DNA of 64,000 nucleotides from Bryobacterales bacterium. GTDB lineage: Bacteria > Acidobacteriota > Terriglobia > Bryobacterales > Bryobacteraceae. The notes under the pieces are model-generated. The model ran no database searches. It saw only the letters and a list, made by a program, of their open reading frames with translations, and was not told the DNA's origin. The stretch covers positions 35,930 through 99,929 of the forward strand of contig JADLCT010000024.1 of the NCBI GenBank assembly GCA_020847045.1. Reading direction: 5' to 3'. Positions 53,606 to 61,380 of this stretch are shown here, one piece after another. Positions within the stretch are counted from its first letter, which is position 1; every line of letters begins with the position of its first letter. The translations under genes and the position numbers were made by a program.

Positions 53606-54656
53606 CGGTGGCTGGCTCCGTGGCGCGTCCGCCGTCCTTGTTTCCCTCCAGGACGTCCAGACGCTTCCCCAATTGTCTCACCGTGCGCACAAGCTCCGGC
53701 AGCTTCGGAAACGCCGCCACGGCCCGCCTCCAGGTCTTCATGCCGAAGTGCGGCGAACCGGCCACCATCTCGCCTGGCGCCACGTCGCCGCCAATGCCCG
53801 CCTGCGCGTACACAATGGCGTTGTCGTGAATGGTCAGGTGTCCGCTAACGCCCGCCTGCCCGGCCAGCAGCACGTTCTTCCCCAGCACCGTGCTCCCGGC
53901 CAAGCCCACCTGCGAGCAGAGAATGTTGTCCTCGCCCACCACGCAGGCATGCCCCACCTGCACCAGCGAATCGATCTTGGCGCCGCGCTTCACGCGCGTC
54001 TCGCCCACCGTCGCCCGGTCTATCGAGGTGTTCGATTGAATCTCCACGTCATCCTCGATCACGGTGATGCCCGACTGAACGATTTTGAAATGGCGTCCAT
54101 CCTTCGTCTTGGCGAAACCAAACCCATCGCCGCCCACCACGGCGCCGTTCTGCAACACCACGCGATGGCCCACCTTGCAGAATTCACGCACCACCGCGTG
54201 CGAGTGCGCCGTGAAACCGTCGCCGATTTCGGCGCCTTCATAGATCACCACGTGGGGATGCAGGATGGCGTCGCGTCCCAGCCGGACATGCTCGCCCACA
54301 ACGGCGAAGGGCCCGATGGAGGCGCCCTCGCCGATCACGGCCGTGGCGGCCACCGAGGCAAGCGGGTGCACGCCCGGACGGGGCCGCGGCGGCTGATAAA
54401 ACAGCGCCAGCGCGCGGGCGAAGTCGTGATACGGATTCTCGCTCACCAGGCTCGCAATCGGCTGTCCGGCCACCGGAGTTTGCACGAGAATCGCCGTGGC
54501 CCGCGTGTCCTTTACCTTGTGCGCATACTTCGGGTTCGCCAGGAACGTAAGCTCGCCAGCCTCCGCCTGCTCCATGCCGCGCACGCCGCGAATCTCCAGC
54601 TCGCCGTCGCCTTCCAGGCGGCATCCCAAGGTATTGGCCAGATCCTTTAACTTCAT
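53598..54656 (-). CDS. lpxD: UDP-3-O-acylglucosamine N-acyltransferase
   Basis: Adds the N-linked acyl chain in lipid A synthesis. The 352-residue protein has an N-terminal uridine-binding domain (LKDLANTLGCRLEGDGELEI; FLANPKYAHKV) and a left-handed beta-helix of hexapeptide repeats (about 100-290: IGEGASIGPFAVVGEHVRLG), including the catalytic His region HVVIYEGAEIGDGFTAHSHA. The tail is charged. The start is ATG 54656; a TTG at 54662 would add two residues. It heads the five-gene minus operon. Its presence implies LPS. Confidence 0.94.
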   Translation of the reverse strand: MKLKDLANTLGCRLEGDGELEIRGVRGMEQAEAGELTFLANPKYAHKVKDTRATAILVQTPVAGQPIASLVSENPYHDFARALALFYQPPRPRPGVHPLASVAATAVIGEGASIGPFAVVGEHVRLGRDAILHPHVVIYEGAEIGDGFTAHSHAVVREFCKVGHRVVLQNGAVVGGDGFGFAKTKDGRHFKIVQSGITVIEDDVEIQSNTSIDRATVGETRVKRGAKIDSLVQVGHACVVGEDNILCSQVGLAGSTVLGKNVLLAGQAGVSGHLTIHDNAIVYAQAGIGGDVAPGEMVAGSPHFGMKTWRRAVAAFPKLPELVRTVRQLGKRLDVLEGNKDGGRATEPATDE

Positions 54657-54728
54657 CGTCAAGCATCAGGGTATCGCGGCCGCGCCTGCGGCGGTCCCGC
54701 CCGATGCGAGATAAAGAAAAGGAACGAA

Positions 54729-57700
54729 ATGAAACCATCGCGCGTCAGCTACCCCGTGAGAATCCAGGCGCTCTGTCTCATCGCCGCGGCTTGTTTGCCG
54801 TTGATGGCGCAGGAACGGACGAACCGCTATGCTCTGCTGTTGAACGATCCGCCGCTGGCCGCCGCGGATGGCTTTGGCAAGTCCGGAGTCCGCGCCGCCT
54901 CGGCCGATGCCGGCGCACGCATCGCCGCCGCGCAGAATAACCTCCGCGCCGTCCTGGCCGAACGCCAAATCGAAGTCCTGGGCAGCGCCAACACGGTGGC
55001 CAACGCCGTGTTTGTCTATAGCGAGTCGCCTGCGGATCTCGCCTCTCTGCCCGGTGTCCGCCGCGTTGTGCCGATGCGAGCGCACAAGCCCCAAATGGTG
55101 AAGGCGCTCGATCTCATTCGCGCCCAAACCGGCTGGAACAACGTGGGCGGACCTGAACGCGCCGGCGCGGGCGTTAAAATCGCCATCCTCGACTCCGGCA
55201 TCGACAGGAACCATCCCGCCTTTCAGGACGCCGGGCTCTCCATGCCAGCCGGGTATCCCAAATGCGCCGGCGCCGACTGCGACTATGCGACCAGCAAGAT
55301 CATCGCCGTCCGCAGCTATGTAAGTCTCCTCGTGCTGCCCGAGAATCCTTCGCTCTCCCGCCCCGACGATCTCACGCCCCGCGACCGTGTCGGCCACGGC
55401 ACCGCCGTCGCCTTCGCCGCCGCCGGCAATCACGTCTCCAGCCCCCTCGGCCAGGCCTCCGGCGTCGCACCCAAAGCCTGGCTCGGCAACTACAAGATCG
55501 TAGGTTCGCCCGGCGTGAATGACGTCACCTTCGAGGATGTCTTCATTCAGGCCCTGGACGACGCCGTCAAGGACGGCATGGACATCGCCGTCTACTCCTA
55601 CGGCCGAGGCGCGCTGTGGGGGCCCGCCGACCGCGGCGCCACCTGCGACGAAACCGCCAGCAACCCCTGCGACTACAGCGCCGACGCCGTCGCCTTCGCC
55701 ACGCGCGCCGGCCTCACCGTGGTGATCTCGGCGGGTAACGATGGCGACCTCGGCTTCTATCCGCCCACGTTGAACACCATCAACTCACCCGCTACGGCGC
55801 CATCGGCCATCTCCGTAGGCGCTACAACCAACTCCCAGCGCTACGTCTCCTCCATTCGCGGTCCGGCGGGCGCGCCGCAAACCATCGCCCAGATCGCCGC
55901 GTTCCTCGGCAACGGGCCCAAGCCCGCCACGGCTTTTGTCGCGGCTGTGAGGGACACGCGCACGCTGGAAAACGACGGCGCCGTGTGCGCGCCGCTGGCC
56001 AACGGTTCGCTCTCAAACGCCATCGCGCTCATTGATCGGGGCAAGTGCCAGATCGCCACCAAGGCCATCCATGCCCAGCAGGCCGGCGCCATCGGCGTCA
56101 TCCTCGTACAGTCCGGCGACTCGGACTTCATCTTTCCGCCCACGGGCCTCGAAGAGACAGGCATCCCGCTGGCCATGATCGGCTCCAAGGCCGGCGCCGC
56201 CATCCGCGCCTATCTCGCCACCAATCCCACCGGCCAGTTCACCTTCGACCCATCCCTCCGCGCCGAAGCCCAGGATGCCAACTACGTCGCCTACTTCAGC
56301 TCCTATGGCCCGAACATACGAACGGGAGGCATCAAGCCGGAGGTGGTTGCCCCTGGCCTTCCCCTCTTCATGGCGACGCAAAGCCTGGACCCCAACGGCG
56401 CGCTCTACGACCCCTCCGGCTGGGTGACGGCCCAAGGCACCAGCTTTGCCGCTCCCATCGCCGCCGGTGTCGCCGCCATCTTCAAACAGCGCTTCCCTAC
56501 GGCCAGCCCCGCCGTGGTGAAGTCGGCCGTGGTGAACTCCGCCAGCGCCGACATCGACGACACCATCGACGGAGACCGCATCAGCCCGGCGCGCATCACC
56601 GCCATGGGTGCGGGCAAGGTGAACGTGAACGACGCCGCCCGCACCACGCTGGTGGTGGAGCCGTCCACGCTAAGTTTCGGCGTCCTGCAGGCCGCCGGAG
56701 CGCCTGCCCCGCAAACCCTCGTCTTTCGTAACCTCGGCGACTCCAACATCACCGTCCGCATCGACAATCGTCCCCGCAACTTCTCCAACAACTCGCGCAT
56801 CACTCTTTCCACGCTCGCCTTCCCGCTTGCGCCGGGCGCATCGCAGCAGGTGACGGCCACGCTCGAAGGCACGCCCAACGCGGGCAGTTGGGAAGGAGAA
56901 CTGGTGATCACCGGCGGCGTCACCACCATCCGCGTGCCTTATCTCTACATGCGCTCCGACGGTGTTCTCTTCGACGCCTTCCCCATCACAAACTACTTCT
57001 TCGAGGGCATCGCGAATGAAGCCATCCCCGGCGGCGCCTACACCCGCCTCGTTCTCAAGGCCACCGATCAGTACGGCATCCCGCTCGACAAACTGCCCGT
57101 CCGCTATCTCGCCAAGCTCGGCGGCGGACGGATTGAGGTCGCCACCGATACCACCGACGTGCTGGGCATCGCCGCCGTGCGAGACGGTTTCCTGGGACCC
57201 GAAGTGGGCGAGCAGGAGTTTACCGGCGTCGTCGGTACGGCGCCCAAGACCATCGAGGTCGCCTTCCCCGGCCGCGCCCGCCTGCGCCCCACAATTCGCA
57301 CGGGTGGCGTCGTGGATGCCGCCAGCGGCGCAATCCAAGGCGGACTTGCTCCCGGCAGCTACCTCTCCATTTACGGCCAGAATCTCAGCGACGTCACCAG
57401 GGCAGGCGTCACACAGTCGCTGCCCCTGTCACTGGCCGGTGTCAGCGTCAGCTTCGATGTGCCTAACCGCGGCCTCAGCTATCCGGGCCGCCTCCACTTT
57501 GTCAGCCCCGGCCAGATCAATGTCCAAATCCCTTGGGAGCTGGCCGGACTGAATTCCGTCCAGTTGAAGGTTTCCATTGGCGATTACTCGTCGGCGCTCT
57601 ACAGCCTCCAGCTCGCCACCTACTCACCCAACGCCTTCGAGTTCACCGACCCCGTCACCGGCCGGCGTCTCGCCGCGGCGCTCGATTCCAACTTCGCCCT

Positions 57701-58013
57701 GGTCTACGACGCCAACAAAGCGCGGAAAGGGCAATTCGTTCAGATCTACTGCAATGGTCTCGGGCCCGTCGATAACCCGCAGGCCTCCGGCGAGCCCTCC
57801 TCGGCCAATCCTCTGGCCCGCGCCACAACCGCGCCCACCGTTACCATCGGCGGCCGGCCCGCCGAGGTCAGTTTCGCCGGCCTTGCCCCGGGCATCGTTG
57901 GCCTCTACCAGATCAATGTACGGGTTCCCGAAGGTATCGCTTCCGGACTGCAACCCGTGGTGATCCAGTTAGGTAATGTCACCGGCAAAGCTTCGAGTCT
58001 ACCGGTGGAGTAA
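54729..58013 (+). CDS. Secreted subtilisin-like S8 protease with PA and TIGR03437-type C-terminal domain
   Basis: A 1094-residue exported protease. A signal peptide (LCLIAACLPLMA) is followed by a propeptide-like region and the S8 catalytic domain with D154 (AILDSGIDRNHPAF), H222 (VGHGTAVAFAAAG) and S572 (GTSFAAPIAAGVAA). A protease-associated (PA) insert lies at about 385-510 (ALIDRGKCQIATKAIHAQQA). The C-terminus (about 860-1094; LAPGSYLSIYGQNLSD, SPGQINVQIPWEL) matches the TIGR03437 family, which is greatly expanded in Solibacter. All catalytic residues are present. AAGGAA precedes the ATG. Confidence 0.92.
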   Translation: MKPSRVSYPVRIQALCLIAAACLPLMAQERTNRYALLLNDPPLAAADGFGKSGVRAASADAGARIAAAQNNLRAVLAERQIEVLGSANTVANAVFVYSESPADLASLPGVRRVVPMRAHKPQMVKALDLIRAQTGWNNVGGPERAGAGVKIAILDSGIDRNHPAFQDAGLSMPAGYPKCAGADCDYATSKIIAVRSYVSLLVLPENPSLSRPDDLTPRDRVGHGTAVAFAAAGNHVSSPLGQASGVAPKAWLGNYKIVGSPGVNDVTFEDVFIQALDDAVKDGMDIAVYSYGRGALWGPADRGATCDETASNPCDYSADAVAFATRAGLTVVISAGNDGDLGFYPPTLNTINSPATAPSAISVGATTNSQRYVSSIRGPAGAPQTIAQIAAFLGNGPKPATAFVAAVRDTRTLENDGAVCAPLANGSLSNAIALIDRGKCQIATKAIHAQQAGAIGVILVQSGDSDFIFPPTGLEETGIPLAMIGSKAGAAIRAYLATNPTGQFTFDPSLRAEAQDANYVAYFSSYGPNIRTGGIKPEVVAPGLPLFMATQSLDPNGALYDPSGWVTAQGTSFAAPIAAGVAAIFKQRFPTASPAVVKSAVVNSASADIDDTIDGDRISPARITAMGAGKVNVNDAARTTLVVEPSTLSFGVLQAAGAPAPQTLVFRNLGDSNITVRIDNRPRNFSNNSRITLSTLAFPLAPGASQQVTATLEGTPNAGSWEGELVITGGVTTIRVPYLYMRSDGVLFDAFPITNYFFEGIANEAIPGGAYTRLVLKATDQYGIPLDKLPVRYLAKLGGGRIEVATDTTDVLGIAAVRDGFLGPEVGEQEFTGVVGTAPKTIEVAFPGRARLRPTIRTGGVVDAASGAIQGGLAPGSYLSIYGQNLSDVTRAGVTQSLPLSLAGVSVSFDVPNRGLSYPGRLHFVSPGQINVQIPWELAGLNSVQLKVSIGDYSSALYSLQLATYSPNAFEFTDPVTGRRLAAALDSNFALVYDANKARKGQFVQIYCNGLGPVDNPQASGEPSSANPLARATTAPTVTIGGRPAEVSFAGLAPGIVGLYQINVRVPEGIASGLQPVVIQLGNVTGKASSLPVE

Positions 58014-58084
58014 TTGCTTACAAGGTAACAGTTGGGCGAAGTAAAGGCGTATGCTTCATTTCGAAAACCTTACTCTTGCCGGAG

Positions 58085-58090
58085 TATAAT
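58085..58090 (+). promoter_or_regulatory. -10 element (TATAAT) of greA
   Basis: A perfect TATAAT lies 26 nt before the greA ATG. The sequence 17 nt upstream has no good -35 match. The leader would be about 19 nt. The remaining gap from 58014 to 58084 shows no other signal. Confidence 0.55.
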
Positions 58091-58116
58091 GAGTTTTCGG
58101 AAGCCCAGCCCTCCCC

Positions 58117-58584
58117 ATGGAAGATCTCAAGAAGAAATTGCAGGAGGAGATCGCCGCCCTGGAATACGAACTGCACGTGGAACTCCCCAAAGAGATCGCG
58201 CGCGCACGTGCGTATGGCGATCTCAGCGAAAACGCGGAATATTCAGCCGCCAAGGAACGCCAGAGCTATGTGGACGCGCGTCTGTCCCAGCTCAAAGGAC
58301 GGCTCCGCCATTTCTCCATGATCGACATGAGCCGCATCCCCCGCGACAAGGTGGGCCTCGGCTCCGAGGTGACCGTGCTCGATCTGAAGAAGGATGAGGA
58401 GATCCGCTACAAGCTCGTCACCAGCGAGGAGGCCGATGTCAACGCCGGACGCATCTCCACCACCTCGCCCATCGGAAAGGGCTTGTTGGGCAAGGAGGTT
58501 GGCGACACTGTTAGAATTGTGATTCCGGGTGGCGCCAAAGAGTTTGAGATTCTCAAACTCACCACGATTCACGATCAGGTATAG
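58117..58584 (+). CDS. greA: Transcription elongation factor GreA
   Basis: Rescues backtracked RNA polymerase by stimulating transcript cleavage. The 155-residue length is standard. The N-terminal coiled coil (about 1-75) carries the acidic tip GDLSENAEYSAAKE with D35 and E38, and the C-terminal FKBP-like domain ends in IPGGAKEFEILKL. The ATG at 58117 starts the conserved coiled coil. The CDP-alcohol phosphatidyltransferase gene follows after 33 nt. Confidence 0.94.
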   Translation: MEDLKKKLQEEIAALEYELHVELPKEIARARAYGDLSENAEYSAAKERQSYVDARLSQLKGRLRHFSMIDMSRIPRDKVGLGSEVTVLDLKKDEEIRYKLVTSEEADVNAGRISTTSPIGKGLLGKEVGDTVRIVIPGGAKEFEILKLTTIHDQV

Positions 58585-58617
58585 TGGCGTCCGCCGGAAG
58601 GCGGGAGTGGATTCCAG

Positions 58618-59253
58618 ATGACCGTAACCAGCATGATCGGCAGCACCTGCAACAAGGTGATTGCCGCCATCGTCCGTCTCCTTACGGCGCTGCGCATCCA
58701 TCCCAACGTGCTCACGCTCATCGGGCTGGTAATTAACATCTTCGCCGCCGTCCTGCTCGCGCAGGGCCGCTTCTTCGCCGCCGGATGGGTGATTACCGGC
58801 GCGGCCATTTTCGACATGGTCGACGGCCGCGTGGCGCGTGAGTCCAACCAGGTTACCCGCTTCGGAGGCTTCTTCGATTCCGTGGTGGACCGCTACTCCG
58901 ACCTCGGCCTGCTCATGGGCCTGCTGGTCTACTACGCCAACATCAATCGCCCTCTCTACGTCGTGCTCACGGCCATCGTCATGACCGCTTCGGTCATGAT
59001 CAGCTATACGCGTTCACGGGCGGAAAACACGATTCCCAAGTGCAAAGTTGGTTTCCTCGAACGTCCCGAGCGCATCGTACTGCTGATCATCGGCTCTCTG
59101 TTCAACCGCATTCCCGCCGTGTTGTGGGTGATCGCCGTGCTCGGCAACATCACCGTCATTCACCGCATGATCTTCACCTATCAGGAGACCAAGCGGCTGG
59201 AGGACGCCCAACTGCGTTCCGTCGCGCAGCCCGAGCGGGCCACGCGCGCCTAA
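58618..59253 (+). CDS. CDP-alcohol phosphatidyltransferase family membrane enzyme
   Basis: A 211-residue membrane enzyme with about five or six transmembrane helices. The active-site motif DxxDGxxAR...GxxxDxxxD is intact: D66, D69-G70, A73-R74, G83, D87 and D91 (DMVDGRVARESNQVTRFGGF). Family members make phospholipid head groups such as phosphatidylglycerophosphate, phosphatidylinositol phosphate or archaetidyl lipids; the acceptor cannot be told. It is likely co-transcribed with greA. The 33-nt leader holds a small CCGCC-GGAA-GGCGG hairpin. Confidence 0.9.
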   Translation: MTVTSMIGSTCNKVIAAIVRLLTALRIHPNVLTLIGLVINIFAAVLLAQGRFFAAGWVITGAAIFDMVDGRVARESNQVTRFGGFFDSVVDRYSDLGLLMGLLVYYANINRPLYVVLTAIVMTASVMISYTRSRAENTIPKCKVGFLERPERIVLLIIGSLFNRIPAVLWVIAVLGNITVIHRMIFTYQETKRLEDAQLRSVAQPERATRA

Positions 59254-59263
59254 GCGCGGCCAG

Positions 59264-59641
59264 TTAGTCTTCGAGAATTACGAACGCCATTCCTTGCGCC
59301 GCCGTGTGCGTCAACGACACCGACACACGCTTCACACCCAGTTCCGCCGCCACGCGAGCGCCCACGCCGTGCAGCTTCAAAGCCGGACGGCCCGAGGGCA
59401 GATTAGCCACCTCGAAGTCCTGCCATGTGACGCCCCGCCGCCAACCCGTCCCAATTGCCTTCATGCCGGCCTCCTTGGCTGCGAAGCGCGCCGCGTAGCG
59501 CTCATACTTGTTGGCCTTTCGCTCGACATAGGCAATTTCGCCCGGTGTGTACACGCGCTTGAGAAAGCGGTCGCCAAAACGCTCGATGGATTTGCGGATG
59601 CGGTCCACCTCCGCCAGGTCGATCCCCGTACCGAGAATCAA
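59264..59641 (-). CDS. acpS: Holo-[acyl-carrier-protein] synthase
   Basis: Transfers phosphopantetheine to acyl carrier protein. The 125-residue product shows [14 protein letters not shown] with the Mg-binding Asp8, [15 protein letters not shown] with the catalytic Glu region, and [18 protein letters not shown]. It begins at TTG 59641, interlocked with the nikR stop (TTGA), because the family N-terminus starts right there and no ATG is available. The coupling to nikR is unusual; acpS is often next to pdxJ or nnr. Confidence 0.92.
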   Translation of the reverse strand: MILGTGIDLAEVDRIRKSIERFGDRFLKRVYTPGEIAYVERKANKYERYAARFAAKEAGMKAIGTGWRRGVTWQDFEVANLPSGRPALKLHGVGARVAAELGVKRVSVSLTHTAAQGMAFVILED

Positions 59642-60054
59642 AGCCCGGCCCCCGTGGTCGTAATGGTCAAACGGCCATGCTTCACGCCCTTGGTCGCGAT
59701 CAGCGCCTCGGCAATCTTGCGCACGGCGGCCGAGCGTCCTTTCACCACCAGAACTTCCAGACAGTTGTCATGGTCCAGATGGACGTGCAACGTGGAAAGT
59801 ATGTTGTGATGATGATCGTGCTGCATGTTCGTCAGGCGTTCACTTAGTTGCCGGACGTGATGGTCGTACACCAGAGTCACCGTACCCACCACCTGCGCGT
59901 CCGGACTCTCCCACTCCTGACGGATCAGCTCATCCCGAATCAGGTCGCGAAACGCTTCGGAACGGTTCGTGTAACCACGCCCCGCGATCAGCTCGTCAAA
60001 CTTCTCCAGCAAAGCTGTGTCAATCGCGACCCCAATCCGGCTCAGTTCACCCAT
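59638..60054 (-). CDS. nikR: NikR-type nickel-responsive regulator
   Basis: A 138-residue ribbon-helix-helix repressor with an ACT-like metal domain. Residues 5-45 ([20 protein letters not shown]) form the RHH part. The nickel ligands H79, H90, H92 and C98 align with E. coli H76, H87, H89 and C95 at a constant offset ([15 protein letters not shown]). The start is ATG 60054 (GGGGAT 9 nt upstream); a TTG at 60081 is less likely. No nickel transporter, hydrogenase or urease gene is nearby, so the targets lie elsewhere. Confidence 0.92.
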   Translation of the reverse strand: MGELSRIGVAIDTALLEKFDELIAGRGYTNRSEAFRDLIRDELIRQEWESPDAQVVGTVTLVYDHHVRQLSERLTNMQHDHHHNILSTLHVHLDHDNCLEVLVVKGRSAAVRKIAEALIATKGVKHGRLTITTTGAGL

Positions 60055-60149
60055 TGTGAGTCTATCCCCGAGCCTCAACAAGGCTCCCCGTTCCGCAATT
60101 CAGGCCGGACTTACGGCCACGGCCGCGACCTACCACGAACACGGAGCCA

Positions 60150-60165
60150 GTAAGGCTTGCCTTAC
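60150..60165. repeat. Short inverted repeat at the end of the small basic protein gene
   Basis: GTAAGGC-TT-GCCTTAC, with 7-nt arms, overlaps the stop of the 60162-60449 gene and lies about 95 nt upstream of nikR. It could form a 6-bp hairpin with a 4-nt loop on the minus strand, without a T-tract. It does not match the E. coli NikR operator. The rest of the gap 60055-60149 shows nothing recognisable. Confidence 0.4.
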
Positions 60166-60449
60166 CCTTCCGCTTTTTGTTGCTTGCGGTACTCGCTCCA
60201 GCGCTTCTTCTGCGCCTCGGCAATCCGTTTTCTCGCCGCCGCGCTCATCTTACGCCGCTTGCGAGGCTTCTCTTCGCCGCTTTCCGCCGGGGCCGCGGCC
60301 GCCTTGGCAGGCCGGCCGGCGGAGCGCTTGCCCAGTACCTCGCGGAGATTCCGGATCTGTTCTTCGATCCGCTCCTTTTGGAGGATGAGCCCTTCCAACG
60401 CCGCCGCGAGCAACGTAGGATCACTGATTACTTGCCTTTGTCGAGCCAT
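60162..60449 (-). CDS. Small basic protein, putative DNA/RNA-binding
   Basis: A 95-residue protein. The N-terminal helical part (LLAAALEGLILQKERIEEQI) is followed by a GRPAK AT-hook-like motif and an Ala/Pro-rich linker. The C-terminal basic segment RRKMSAAARKRIAEAQKKRW is a motif seen repeatedly at the end of small bacterial and some eukaryotic basic proteins. No enzymatic domain is present. Together these suggest a nucleoid-associated or nucleic-acid-binding protein, as an inference. The ATG at 60449 is preceded by GAGG and, 18 nt further up, a TAGAAT hexamer. It lies 48 nt after dtd on the same strand. Confidence 0.7.
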   Translation of the reverse strand: MARQRQVISDPTLLAAALEGLILQKERIEEQIRNLREVLGKRSAGRPAKAAAAPAESGEEKPRKRRKMSAAARKRIAEAQKKRWSEYRKQQKAEG

Positions 60450-60497
60450 AGGTGACCTCAGTTCCAGATTCTATCTCACTGTAACAAAAATTACTAT

Positions 60498-60947
60498 TCA
60501 AAACTGTTTTTTGCTATCCAGCAAGATGGTTACCGGGCCCTGATTCACCAGCCCTACTTCCATGCGCGCCTGGAAAATACCCGTGCGCACAACTACTCCC
60601 TCACGGCTCAACTCGTTCACCAGATATTCATACAACCTTCTTGCTTCTTCCGCCGGAGCCGCCTGATCGAAAGAAGGACGGTTGCCCTTCCTAACATCAC
60701 CCCACAGCGTAAATTGCGAAACAACGAGCAAAGCGCCACCAGCTTGCCCGAGCGTCCAGTCCATCTTGCCTTCCGTGTTCGGGAACACTCGCAGTCCCAC
60801 AATCTTTCTGGCCAGGTACTCCGCATCCGCTGCTGTATCGTCCCTGCCGACTCCGGCGAAAACCAGCAAGCCTGCCTCAATCCCGCTCACCCGCCTATTC
60901 TCCACGTCAACCCACGCCTGGCTTACGCGTTGCACCACGGCCCTCAT
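60498..60947 (-). CDS. dtd: D-aminoacyl-tRNA deacylase
   Basis: Hydrolyses D-aminoacyl-tRNA for proofreading. The 149-residue product begins MRAVVQRVSQAWVDVENR, has SQFTLWGDVRKGNRPSF with the catalytic region near residue 80, and ends with the cross-subunit NQGPVTILLDS motif near 137. The start is ATG 60947 with GGAGG about 10 nt upstream. Longer in-frame starts add nothing conserved. Confidence 0.93.
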   Translation of the reverse strand: MRAVVQRVSQAWVDVENRRVSGIEAGLLVFAGVGRDDTAADAEYLARKIVGLRVFPNTEGKMDWTLGQAGGALLVVSQFTLWGDVRKGNRPSFDQAAPAEEARRLYEYLVNELSREGVVVRTGIFQARMEVGLVNQGPVTILLDSKKQF

Positions 60948-61078
60948 GAGGAAGCCACCTCCAACCGCCACAGTTCCAGTCCTTCGCGCCCCATCATCGT
61001 GAGATCAGTCGCTTTCACCAGACGGCTAAGTGGTTTATCCGAGGGCGGGCGGGATCGCGCCAAACGATAATTGACAGC

Positions 61079-61360
61079 ATGATTTACCGGCGCAGAAGAG
61101 GCGGGCGGAGAGCCCCATCGGGATACTACCATCTGCAAAGCGCCGGAAAATCGGCCCAGGGCTTTGGCGATGGCGAGTTCATCCGTCTTCGGGATGAGGA
61201 CGGAAATATGTGGCAAGGCACGGTGGATGTTCAGGGCGACGACTCTCTGCATTACCGGTTTCGCGACGCCGAAGGCAATCCCATAAGCGGCTATTCCGAT
61301 GACTTCGGAGTACTCCTTCGTGATAGCAAGGGACGCACCTGGCGCGGCTATATTTTTTGA
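61079..61360 (+). CDS. Short protein with a threefold RD-x-x-G repeat, unknown function
   Basis: A 93-residue protein I do not recognise. After a basic N-terminus it carries three copies of a short beta-like motif: LRDEDGNMWQG, FRDAEGNPISG and LRDSKGRTWRG, spaced about 23 residues apart. No signal peptide or membrane segment is visible. The codon choice fits a genuine gene, though an open frame also runs on the opposite strand. GATAAT lies 7 nt before the ATG with no ribosome-binding site. It is convergent with the amidohydrolase gene. Confidence 0.5.
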   Translation: MIYRRRRGGRRAPSGYYHLQSAGKSAQGFGDGEFIRLRDEDGNMWQGTVDVQGDDSLHYRFRDAEGNPISGYSDDFGVLLRDSKGRTWRGYIF

Positions 61361-61380
61361 TTCCTCCAGTTACAGCTTGG

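Noticed and set aside
60944..61252. Minus-strand frame of 102 codons ending at the dtd start (ATGA overlap)
   Set aside because: The overlap looks like coupling, but the plus-strand frame 61079-61360 has a regular repeat and better protein-like composition; the minus frame has no recognisable feature.
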